From PVC group bacterium (GTDB lineage: Bacteria; Verrucomicrobiota; Kiritimatiellia; CAIKKV01; PXCX01), in NCBI GenBank assembly GCA_003565195.1, contig PXCX01000083.1, positions 1 to 7,166 of the forward strand: a stretch of 7,166 nt of DNA, written 5' to 3'. The notes under the pieces were generated by a model. The model saw nothing but the letters and a program-made list of their open reading frames with translations. It did no database searches and was not told the origin of the DNA. A program made the position numbers and the translations under genes. Positions 1 through 6,229 of this stretch are shown piece after piece (position 1 is the stretch's first letter; each line of letters opens with the position of its first letter).

Positions 1-1
1 G

Positions 2-520
2 ATCTCGCTCAACGATGCGTTGTTGCGTGCCGGCGGTCTACGGGGTTCGGCAAAAGGGATGCAAGTACGGGTTGTACGCGGTGGCTTGACCAATGTACTG
101 GCCGCTGCGCAGGACGGCGAAGTATACTCCATGTTGAGCACTAACGGGCGCCCAGCGGTACCGCGGGTATGGCTGCGAAACAATGATAAGGCGATTGTTT
201 TTTCCACGCGTGCCCAGGCAGAGGTGGAATACGGCGACAAGGAAGTCCTGGTTTTGGGCGAAGTATCCCGCGAGGGCCCGGTCCGTTTCTCAAGCGGCGA
301 GTCGGCGACCATGATGCGGTTGGCTTTCAAAATCGGAGGCTTTCCGCGATACGCCAATACGCGTAAGGTCCGAATTCTGCGCCGGGATGAGTTCGGCGGC
401 GAAAGCGAACAGATTGTCAACGTCGAACGAATTCTTGAAACGGGTAATCCCGATGATGATATTGCGCTCGAACACGGTGACCGAATCATTGTGCCCGCCC
501 GCCGTATTTCGTTGTTCTAA
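2..520 (+). CDS. Wza-like polysaccharide export protein, SLBB domains (5' end outside window)
   Basis: C-terminal part of a polysaccharide biosynthesis/export protein, the outer-membrane channel family that includes Wza. The frame is open from base 2 with no start codon in view, and the first visible residues (ISLNDALLRAGGL) already match the core of an SLBB domain, so the gene begins upstream; the TTG at 20 is not a convincing start. A second SLBB domain follows: VLVLGEVSREGPV, then a KIGGFPRYA segment, then the closing HGDRIIVP (bases about 262-506). Known for the family: SLBB domains stack into periplasmic rings of the export channel. The protein ends six residues after the IIVPA motif, with no C-terminal amphipathic helix like the one that crosses the outer membrane in E. 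coli Wza; many homologues outside Enterobacteria also end this way. It is followed 166 bp later by the wzc-like gene, the usual partner. The family call is secure; the N-terminal signal and lipobox cannot be seen. Confidence 0.9.
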   Translation: MSLNDALLRAGGLRGSAKGMQVRVVRGGLTNVLAAAQDGEVYSMLSTNGRPAVPRVWLRNNDKAIVFSTRAQAEVEYGDKEVLVLGEVSREGPVRFSSGESATMMRLAFKIGGFPRYANTRKVRILRRDEFGGESEQIVNVERILETGNPDDDIALEHGDRIIVPARRISLF

Positions 521-535
521 GTCTAGCCAGCTTCG

Positions 536-575
536 CTGAAAGTGTTCAGAGTTCAGGGGTTCAGTGTTCAGTTCT
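536..575. repeat. short GTTCAG tandem-like repeats after wza-like gene
   Basis: GTTCAG occurs at 544-549, 551-556, 559-564 and 566-571, with a further GTTC at 571-574, so the spacing is 7, 8, 7 and 5 bases. It is preceded by CTGAAAG (536-542) and by a small CAGC-TTC-GCTG hairpin (528-538). This is non-coding low-complexity repeat DNA starting about 16 bases after the stop codon. It resembles the CTGAAA repeat after the wzy-like gene read on the other strand (CTGAAC versus CTGAAA). No function is evident. Confidence 0.7.
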
Positions 576-627
576 GGCATATTTTCCCTTACTCGTACAC
601 GTACTGTCATCATTCATTCGTCATTCA

Positions 628-656
628 ATGGCACATCACGCAAATCGAAATATAAT
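628..656 (+). promoter_or_regulatory. putative sigma-70-type promoter for the wzc-like gene
   Basis: A perfect -10 hexamer TATAAT (651-656) has ATGGCA (628-633; four of six matches to TTGACA) upstream at exactly 17 bp spacing. Transcription would start near 663, giving a leader of about 24 nt before the ATG at 687. An 8-bp inverted repeat, AATGGCAC (627-634) and GTGCCATT (676-683), has one arm on the -35 and the other just before the start codon; it could be an operator or an RNA-level feature only if transcription starts further upstream. The promoter call is inferred from sequence alone, and the sigma factor preference of this organism is unknown. Confidence 0.5.
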
Positions 657-686
657 GTAAAAACCTCTTAAGTAAGTGCCATTCAT

Positions 687-2990
687 ATGTCTAATCCTTA
701 TCCCCAACTTCAGCCGCAGCCGCCGCAGCCGCCGTCGCAGCAGCAATCCAAGTTTGACATTCGTCAATATATTGGATTATTCGTTTTTTACTGGCGTTTC
801 ATTACGTTGAGCGTGTTGCTTTGTCTGGCGGCCGGCGCGATTTATATTCAATATTTTCCCAAGGTATACGAGGCATCAGGCAGCCTGATGATCACTCGCG
901 ATCCGCATCTCGAACTGGGTACTACGCGTCCGCATAATCCGTTGCAACTGTTTGGCGCGCACGCGTTCCTGCTCAACAGCGAAGCGTTGAAGGAACGCGC
1001 GGCCATGCGCTCGATGGATGAGTGGGGTCCTTATTCGCGCTATTTCGCGGGGGGCAGAATCCCGGATGTCACGGTCAGAAGGCGGCGAGGATTAACTGAC
1101 ACGCTGGATCTCAGTGTGCGCGGTGGGCATGCCGAATATCTGGAGGTATTCCTGGAAACGTTACTGGTCGAACACGAATCCGAGTGGCATGACCGGCATG
1201 CCGAATCGTCGGAAGGCGCGATCGATGTCTTGGTGACCGAGTTGGCGTCGATTGAGGATAAAATCACGCGTGCCGAGGAGGATTTGATCGAGTTCCAGCG
1301 GTTGCACGACATTGCCCGGATCGAAGCGATCGGTGCCCATGAAAGCCGTCAATTATCGATGTTGATCAACCGTCGCGGTCAGCTCAGTACGGAGATCATG
1401 ATGCTCGAATCGCAGTATCCGTTTTTGGAGGACGCTGATTTGGGCGTGATCGACAGTGTCGATATGATCACGCGCGAAACTGCCTGGATGGCGATGACCG
1501 GTTCGAATGAAGGCAATCTTAACAGGTTTGAAGGATCGGTGTCGGGACTGCATCCCATGATCTTTGGCGCGCCGCGCGACGGAGCGTCGGCGGCGGCCAT
1601 GCGCGGTTGGCAGGAACTACGCGTGGAATTAGAGCGGTTACAAGAGCAGGAAAACGAATTGGCGGAGAACTTTACCGCCGATCATCCGCGTCGTATTGAG
1701 CTTGCCCAACAGATTCAGGATACCAAAGACCGGCTCGACAAGGAGACACGCGTTCGCATGCAGCGTTTACTCGATCGTCGCGAGGCGCTGGAGATACAGC
1801 TTGGCGCGCTAAAGGATGCTGAAGAGGACTGGCAGGCGCGCAACCTGCTGGCGAGTCGTCGCAAATCGGAACTCAATCGGTTGGAAGGTGTCTTGCGACG
1901 TTTTGAGTCGAATTATAATACGCTCTACTCGCGTTTACATGATTTACGTGTATCGCGCGAATTAAACACCGAATCATTCAACGTGGTACGGCCCGTAAGG
2001 GCCGGCGACGAACCGGTCTGGCCGGATCCGTTCAGAATTCTGATGGTGGCGCTGGCGGTGGGGTTCGGCGGCAGTATCGGATTGACCTTGCTGTTTGATT
2101 ATTTCGGGAATCGCGTGCAGTTTCCGCGTGATATCGAACAAGATTTACACCTTCCGTTCCTTGGCGGTATCCCGTACTGGGCGCATAGCGGTTTGGAAAA
2201 CATGGTTCGGCCTACCATCATTGAAAACGAGAATGCTTCCGCGATCGAGGCCTATCGGACCTTACGCAGCATGATTCTCGATGAATTGGTCAAAATCAAC
2301 GATAACACGGTCTTGATCACGAGCGCCGATTCACGCGAGGGTAAAACTCTAACCGCTCTCAACACATCCATCTTGACGGCCCGCCTGGGACGACGGGTCT
2401 TGCTGATCGACATGGATTTGCGTCGCGGCCGGTTGCATCGTTCTTTGGATTTGAATCGTACGCCCGGGGTCAGCGAGGCGTTGCGCGACAATCGTCCGCT
2501 GCGTGATTTCGTTGCGCCGACCCGGTTCGAGAATTTGGATTTTATTCCTTCCGGCGAATCCATTCATCATGCCGCCGAAATTTTTCACGGCGATACGCTG
2601 AAAAGTTTGTTGGAACCGTTGAAACAGGAGTACGATTATATTTTTGTGGATACGCCGCCGCTTCTGCGTGCTTCAGAGACCATGATCATGTGTAACCAGC
2701 GGGTGGGCGGTGTGGTTTTCATCGCCCGGGTGAACCGCACTTCCAAACCATTGATCAGTTATGCGCTGAAAATGATCAAGGAATCGCAAGTTCTAGGTGT
2801 TGTCGTCAATCATATCGAGATGCATCGGATCAGCAGTCTCTATTATGTCTACGCTTATCCGAACGCCAGTTACAATTACTATGAATATGGTCGCTACGGC
2901 GAGGTTTCCGCGGAAAACCGGGTGAGCCGCTCCCTGGGTCGCGCCCGCCATCGCGTCATCCGTTGGGTAAGACGCAAAATGCTGTCTTGA
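687..2990 (+). CDS. Wzc-like polysaccharide co-polymerase with fused BY-type tyrosine autokinase
   Basis: Inner-membrane protein of 767 aa that would control polysaccharide chain length and export. Order of parts: a Pro/Gln-rich cytoplasmic N-terminus (about 4-20), first membrane segment (about 35-56), a large periplasmic region rich in coiled coil (about 180-215 and 308-428), a proline-containing stretch (EPVWPDP) before the second membrane segment (about 450-471), then a cytoplasmic kinase. The kinase shows the EX2RX2R oligomerisation motif (E521, R524, R527), Walker A SREGKT (549-554), Walker A' LLIDMDLRR (D575, D577) and Walker B IFVDTPP (D655). A C-terminal cluster of nine tyrosines lies at 719-737, followed by a basic tail; in known BY kinases such clusters are autophosphorylated and their phosphorylation state sets polymer length. 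No cognate phosphatase (Wzb) is in the window. No clear Shine-Dalgarno precedes the ATG, but there is no alternative start before the first membrane segment. It sits behind its own putative promoter, downstream of the wza-like gene. Start is moderately sure, function very likely. Confidence 0.95.
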   Translation: MSNPYPQLQPQPPQPPSQQQSKFDIRQYIGLFVFYWRFITLSVLLCLAAGAIYIQYFPKVYEASGSLMITRDPHLELGTTRPHNPLQLFGAHAFLLNSEALKERAAMRSMDEWGPYSRYFAGGRIPDVTVRRRRGLTDTLDLSVRGGHAEYLEVFLETLLVEHESEWHDRHAESSEGAIDVLVTELASIEDKITRAEEDLIEFQRLHDIARIEAIGAHESRQLSMLINRRGQLSTEIMMLESQYPFLEDADLGVIDSVDMITRETAWMAMTGSNEGNLNRFEGSVSGLHPMIFGAPRDGASAAAMRGWQELRVELERLQEQENELAENFTADHPRRIELAQQIQDTKDRLDKETRVRMQRLLDRREALEIQLGALKDAEEDWQARNLLASRRKSELNRLEGVLRRFESNYNTLYSRLHDLRVSRELNTESFNVVRPVRAGDEPVWPDPFRILMVALAVGFGGSIGLTLLFDYFGNRVQFPRDIEQDLHLPFLGGIPYWAHSGLENMVRPTIIENENASAIEAYRTLRSMILDELVKINDNTVLITSADSREGKTLTALNTSILTARLGRRVLLIDMDLRRGRLHRSLDLNRTPGVSEALRDNRPLRDFVAPTRFENLDFIPSGESIHHAAEIFHGDTLKSLLEPLKQEYDYIFVDTPPLLRASETMIMCNQRVGGVVFIARVNRTSKPLISYALKMIKESQVLGVVVNHIEMHRISSLYYVYAYPNASYNYYEYGRYGEVSAENRVSRSLGRARHRVIRWVRRKMLS

Positions 2991-3006
2991 GGCGGGCGAG
3001 GACCGC

Positions 3007-3033
3007 ATGAAACGGTATGCCATTCAAGCCTGA
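3007..3033 (+). other. possible 8-codon leader ORF (MKRYAIQA) before the phosphotransferase
   Basis: An ATG at 3007 has GAGGA at 2998-3002, the best Shine-Dalgarno-like sequence in this junction, and opens a frame of eight codons ending in TGA at 3031-3033. The stop is 7 bases before the in-frame ATG at 3041 of the next gene and 14 bases after that gene's other candidate ATG at 3017. It could be a translated leader that couples translation, or a chance ORF. Only the position and ribosome binding site support it. Confidence 0.25.
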
Positions 3034-4468
3034 CCCCTGTATGTCGAAAACTAACCGCAACACGGAGGATAGCTATTCCGCGCCAACGCGCTCCCGGATT
3101 GGTTTACTGTGGATCGTTATCCTCGATCTGGTCTTATTATTGTTGGCGTCGGTTTTCGCCGTACTGGTACGTTTCGGCGATGAAGCCAGAATGGGCCGTG
3201 AGTTTTGGCAACCGCAAGGTTGGCTGGTTCTGTTTGCCGGCGTGTTGCTCGGCAATTACCTGGCCGGTTCCTACAGTTTACAGCACCGGTATTCGCGATT
3301 CAACCTGTTCTTACAATTGCTTTTCGCGATCGTGTTCAGTGTGGCGCTGATCGGGCTGATATCCTACACTTGGCTGACGACCGCGCTGGGACGTGGTTTA
3401 CTGGGGTTGACGTTGGGCGGCTACGGTATCCTGGCCTTGTGCTGCAAGATTTTGTGGTTCGGTCGCCTGTCGCACGGTGCACGTTTCGTGCAGCGGGTGG
3501 CGATCCTGGGCAGCGGAGTCCATGATCGGGTGCTGATCGAGGCTATCGAAAACCGGCATGTGGTTCCGCGTCACCGGGTGACCGCTTTGCTGTCGCTACC
3601 CGATGTCTCGCGCGGATCGGTCGCGCAAAAACCCGTGACAGCGGTTACGCTCGATTCGGTTGTGGCGGTTGTCCAGCGACTTGCGATTGCTGTTCTAGTC
3701 ATGGACATATCCGATCCAAACCAGGAACGCCAATATCTTGCGGTCTTAAAACCGTTGCGGTTTGAAGGGCTTTATATCCTTCCGGCGCTCACCGCCATGG
3801 AACGCTATGCCGGTCGGATTCCGCTGGATATGGCGGATGCGTTGCAGCCGTTACTCGATAGCATTGATCGGGATTTGATGATTTGCGGTCGGATCAAACG
3901 GATTACCGACGTGACCCTGGGTTTATTCAGCGGGCTCGTATTGTTGGGTCCGGCATTGATTCTAGGGATTCTGATAAAGCTTTCGGCGCCGCGCCGGCCT
4001 GTGTTTTACACCCAAACACGCGTCGGCCAATTCGGGCATCTGTTTCGCATGATCAAGTTCCGCTCGATGATGCCGAACGCCGAATCGCGCACCGGCCCGG
4101 TATGGTCCGGCAAGGGAGATGCGCGGGTTACCCGGCTCGGACGGGTAATGCGTCGTTTCCGGCTTGATGAAATTCCGCAATTGATCAATATTATCAAAGG
4201 GGATATGAGTCTGGTGGGTCCGCGTCCCGAACGCCCGGAAATGATCCGGTTGGTCAGCCGCGAAGTGGCTGAATTCGCTGAACGCCTCGATGTTCCTCCG
4301 GGTTTAACCGGCTGGGCACAAATACGGTATCCTTATGGGGAAAGTGTTCAGGATGCCGCAAAGAAATTGGAATATGATTTATACTACATAAAAAACATGT
4401 CGACGTTGCTGGATTTACGCATCATGCTCAGCACACTCCGGATTGTATTGTTCGGCGTCAAGCCATGA
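3017..4468 (+). CDS. polyprenyl-phosphate sugar phosphotransferase (WcaJ/WbaP-type initiating enzyme)
   Basis: Inner-membrane enzyme, 483 aa, that would transfer a sugar 1-phosphate from a nucleotide sugar to undecaprenyl phosphate, the first step of repeat-unit synthesis. The N-terminal half has about four membrane helices (about 28-52, 67-85, 97-119, 123-147), then a Rossmann-like cytoplasmic domain beginning VAILGSG (161-167), as in the large WcaJ/WbaP-type enzymes. The C-terminal bacterial sugar transferase domain starts at KRITD (294-298) with a hydrophobic probably re-entrant helix (about 300-322), then KFRSM (347-351), the catalytic Asp-Glu pair in RLDEIPQ (D384, E385), GPRPERPE (401-408) and PGLTGWAQIRYPYG (428-441). 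Length is usual for the family. Start is uncertain: the ATG at 3017 lies 14 bases after GAGGA, while the ATG at 3041 (MSKTNRN, 475 aa) has no Shine-Dalgarno but could be coupled to a leader ORF. The donor sugar cannot be read from sequence. It follows wzc by 26 bp and overlaps the next gene by four bases, so the three are probably co-transcribed. Confidence 0.94.
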   Translation: MPFKPDPCMSKTNRNTEDSYSAPTRSRIGLLWIVILDLVLLLLASVFAVLVRFGDEARMGREFWQPQGWLVLFAGVLLGNYLAGSYSLQHRYSRFNLFLQLLFAIVFSVALIGLISYTWLTTALGRGLLGLTLGGYGILALCCKILWFGRLSHGARFVQRVAILGSGVHDRVLIEAIENRHVVPRHRVTALLSLPDVSRGSVAQKPVTAVTLDSVVAVVQRLAIAVLVMDISDPNQERQYLAVLKPLRFEGLYILPALTAMERYAGRIPLDMADALQPLLDSIDRDLMICGRIKRITDVTLGLFSGLVLLGPALILGILIKLSAPRRPVFYTQTRVGQFGHLFRMIKFRSMMPNAESRTGPVWSGKGDARVTRLGRVMRRFRLDEIPQLINIIKGDMSLVGPRPERPEMIRLVSREVAEFAERLDVPPGLTGWAQIRYPYGESVQDAAKKLEYDLYYIKNMSTLLDLRIMLSTLRIVLFGVKP

Positions 4469-5784
4469 CATTTTTCCTGATGTTCGTGTTCACGTTCCTG
4501 GTGCTGTGGCGACCCCAGGAATGGTTGATTCCCTGGATGTTCGGGTTTCCGTTGCTGAACATCATCTTCGGCATCTCCCTGTTCTCCCTGTTTGTCGAAT
4601 CACGGGAAGGCGTCTTGCGACCGGCGCGCCATGGATTGCCCCAGTATTATCTTTTGCCGGGGCTTTTTTTTGCAGCCCTCATGTCGCATGTTGCCTGGTT
4701 CTACTGGGTCGGTTTCGTCAATACCATCGAACCGGTAGCGCGTATCACGCTATTCACGATGGTTCTGCTGGCATCGTTGGACCGCCCGTCGCGTTTGCGG
4801 CGCATGGCGTTGGTTATCGTCGTCATGACCGCGGTGATGGCGGTGCATTGTCTCTTGCAACAGCAACGTGGCTACGGCTTTGCCAACGCGCCGCCGTTGT
4901 ATATCCGGGCGACCCGAACGACGCCGGCGTATTTCCGCAGTCAATTTTTCGGGATTTTCGAAGATCCCAACGATACGGCCCAGATGTTGTCGATCGCCTT
5001 GCCATTTTCGTTCGTTCTTTTTAAGCGTCGCAACCTGTTCACTTTCCTGATCGGGCTGGGATTCGCCTGGCTTTTGGTGGCCGGGATTCTGTCAACCGGA
5101 TCGCGCGGCGGTTGGGTGGCATTACTTGGAACCGTTGCGATGATGGTCGCTCTCATTTTGCCGGCGCGCTGGACGCCCTACGCGCTGGGCGCCTTGGCGC
5201 TGGGCGGCCTGTTGAGTACCTCGCTGGCGGGACCCTGGCTGGAAGCGACACCCTATACTTACGACCGGGTCCAGTTCTGGGCCGAAGCCAACTGGGCATT
5301 CAAATCGCGGCCGATCTTCGGGGTCGGCTACGGCATGATCCGTGAATATACAACCCGCGCCGCGACTACTCACAATGCGTTTGTTTCCTGTTATTCGGAA
5401 TTGGGATTATTCGGATACTGGTTTTGGTTCAACTTATTATTCCTGGGGATTATGGGCGCCTGGCGTTCGCGGACCGCCATGAAGAATGCGGTCACGCCCG
5501 AACAAAAATATCTGCGTCGCTTCTCGGGTGCCGCCCTGGCGTCGATGATCGGATACGCGGCCTCGGCCTATTTTCTGTCGCGCGCCTTTGTGTTCCCGAT
5601 TTTCATTCTCTTTAGTATACTCGCCGCCATCCCGGCGGTAACCGAGCACGAACTGTCCGAGGATACGCCGCCCTTGATCGAGCCGCGGCGCGATCTGCTT
5701 CTGTGGGGTACATTCGCCACCGTCGCCAGTGTTTTATATGTCTATGTTTCCATCCTGCTGATCAACCGGGTGTATTTTGGCTGA
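4465..5784 (+). CDS. O-antigen polymerase/ligase family membrane protein (Wzy/WaaL superfamily)
   Basis: Polytopic inner-membrane protein of 439 aa with about ten or more hydrophobic segments. Signature regions of the Wzy_C/O-antigen ligase family are visible: STGSRGGW (210-217), the start of a long periplasmic loop with YDRVQFW (266-272), PIFGVGYG (283-290), THNAF (302-306) and SELGLFGYW (311-319). RPQEW (16-20) near the N-terminus and FEDPND (165-170) are further conserved-looking points. Family members either polymerise undecaprenyl-linked repeat units or ligate glycans to lipid or protein. Beside wzc-like and initiating phosphotransferase genes, a polymerase role (Wzy) is the best inference, though an O-glycosylation ligase cannot be excluded. 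The ATG overlaps the previous stop (ATGA) and has no Shine-Dalgarno of its own, so translational coupling is likely. Its TGA stop lies within the first copy of an 8-base repeat (CTGAAAAG). Confidence 0.9.
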   Translation: MTFFLMFVFTFLVLWRPQEWLIPWMFGFPLLNIIFGISLFSLFVESREGVLRPARHGLPQYYLLPGLFFAALMSHVAWFYWVGFVNTIEPVARITLFTMVLLASLDRPSRLRRMALVIVVMTAVMAVHCLLQQQRGYGFANAPPLYIRATRTTPAYFRSQFFGIFEDPNDTAQMLSIALPFSFVLFKRRNLFTFLIGLGFAWLLVAGILSTGSRGGWVALLGTVAMMVALILPARWTPYALGALALGGLLSTSLAGPWLEATPYTYDRVQFWAEANWAFKSRPIFGVGYGMIREYTTRAATTHNAFVSCYSELGLFGYWFWFNLLFLGIMGAWRSRTAMKNAVTPEQKYLRRFSGAALASMIGYAASAYFLSRAFVFPIFILFSILAAIPAVTEHELSEDTPPLIEPRRDLLLWGTFATVASVLYVYVSILLINRVYFG

Positions 5785-5804
5785 AAAGCTGAAATACTGA
5801 AAAG
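5781..5804. repeat. 8-base CTGAAA repeats across the wzy-like stop codon
   Basis: Three successive octamers (CTGAAAAG, CTGAAATA, CTGAAAAG) at 5781, 5789 and 5797. The first contains the TGA stop of the wzy-like gene at 5782-5784. Low-complexity repeat DNA of the same general style as the GTTCAG series after the wza-like gene. It leads directly into the inverted-repeat-bounded element at 5810. No terminator-like hairpin with a T run is seen here. Confidence 0.65.
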
Positions 5805-5928
5805 TTCTAAAGTTTTGCCATAAGCATTTTGCCAAGTCGGCGTGTCTGTTTGCGGCGAAGCCACACTTACTCGCCTTCTTAACCGCCACCCTTTTCTCGG
5901 ATACCCTTAACCGACTCGCTTTTGTCCT

Positions 5929-5987
5929 GAGTAGGTGTTTAGAGTAAGTGGATTGAGTAAGTGTTTTGAGAGTAAGTGATTTGAGTA
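5929..5987 (+). repeat. 13-bp-period GAGTARGTG array, forward orientation
   Basis: GAGTAGGTG at 5929 and GAGTAAGTG at 5942, 5955 and 5970, with steps of 13, 13 and 15 bases, then a degenerate GAGTA at 5983. The 4-6 bases between the cores are T-rich and variable (TTTA, GATT, TTTTGA, ATTT). It faces a downstream array of the reverse-complement motif and so could pair with it as DNA cruciform or RNA hairpin. The variable spacers suggest this array is older than the near-perfect one that follows. Confidence 0.75.
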
Positions 5988-5999
5988 CACACCTACATG

Positions 6000-6060
6000 C
6001 ACCTACTCCAACCACCTACTCCAACCACCTACTCCAACCACCTACTCCAACCACCTACTC
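6000..6060 (-). repeat. 13-bp tandem array CACCTACTC, inverse of the preceding array
   Basis: CACCTACTC occurs five times at exactly 13-base steps (6000, 6013, 6026, 6039, 6052), separated each time by CAAC. Read on the minus strand each unit is GAGTAGGTG plus GTTG, the same core as the array at 5929-5987. A partial CACCTAC lies just upstream at 5990-5996 and CACCTA at 6079-6084. The four spacers are identical, which points to recent tandem amplification. A frame open across this array (start 5997) is a product of the 13-base repetition and not a gene. Confidence 0.85.
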
Positions 6061-6229
6061 TCAGGAATTTTAGCCTACCACCTATACCCGCGAAAGCATC
6101 GCGGCGTGCATTCAAAGAAGACCAGCCGCTTATGGCAAAACTTCAAAATGACGCCGAAATACCGACGCAAGTGATATGCGCCCTACCCACACACTTCGGT
6201 TGCGGGCTTCGCCTGCGTTAGGCAAAACA

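Larger units (their letters stand above)
5810..6143. mobile_element. 334-bp non-coding element bounded by perfect 16-bp inverted repeats (MITE-like)
   Basis: AAGTTTTGCCATAAGC at 5810-5825 recurs as its exact reverse complement at 6128-6143, giving a 334-bp unit with no credible gene inside. Toward the middle, each half carries CCTGAG followed by a GAGTAGGTG-type array: CCTGAGTAGGTG at 5926-5937 on the + strand, and CCTGAGAGTAGGTG at 6065-6052 on the - strand. The two halves therefore look like two diverged copies of one repeat in opposite orientation, or a miniature inverted-repeat element. Spacing from the outer repeat to CCTGAG differs (116 versus 78 bases), so the halves are not simple copies. 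The left half also has CACTTACTC (5864-5872) and a 12-base GCGGCGAAGCCA (5852-5863) shared with the stem-loop cluster at 7066-7077. No flanking target-site duplication is evident. It fills most of the 445-bp gap between the wzy-like gene and the next gene. Mobility is inference; the inverted repeats are directly visible. Confidence 0.55.

Noticed and set aside
20..520. TTG at base 20 as the true start of the first gene
   Set aside because: The frame is open to the window edge and the preceding residues (ISLNDA) belong to the SLBB domain, so the gene starts upstream.
4443..5024. 193-codon open frame overlapping the wzy-like gene
   Set aside because: It is in another frame of a gene with clear membrane segments and family motifs, and its product is Arg/His/Pro-rich without any recognisable pattern.
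5785..5850. Rho-independent terminator after the wzy-like gene
   Set aside because: No GC-rich stem followed by a T run is visible; the T-rich words are parts of the TTTTGCCA repeats at 5813 and 5827.
6000..6060. CRISPR array
   Set aside because: The period is 13 bases with identical 4-base spacers; CRISPR repeats and spacers are each over 20 bases and spacers are unique.
5997..6221. 74-codon open frame through the CACCTACTC array
   Set aside because: It is open only because a 13-base repeat lacking stops cycles through frames; composition is repeat-like (repeated His/Leu/Pro/Thr) and it overlaps the inverted repeat end.
6176..6229. Upstream ATG at 6176 as start of the membrane protein gene
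   Set aside because: The extra 18 residues come from hairpin-like DNA (GCGGGC-TTC-GCCTGC at 6202-6216), have no ribosome binding site, and the ATG at 6230 gives a normal N-terminus before the membrane helix.
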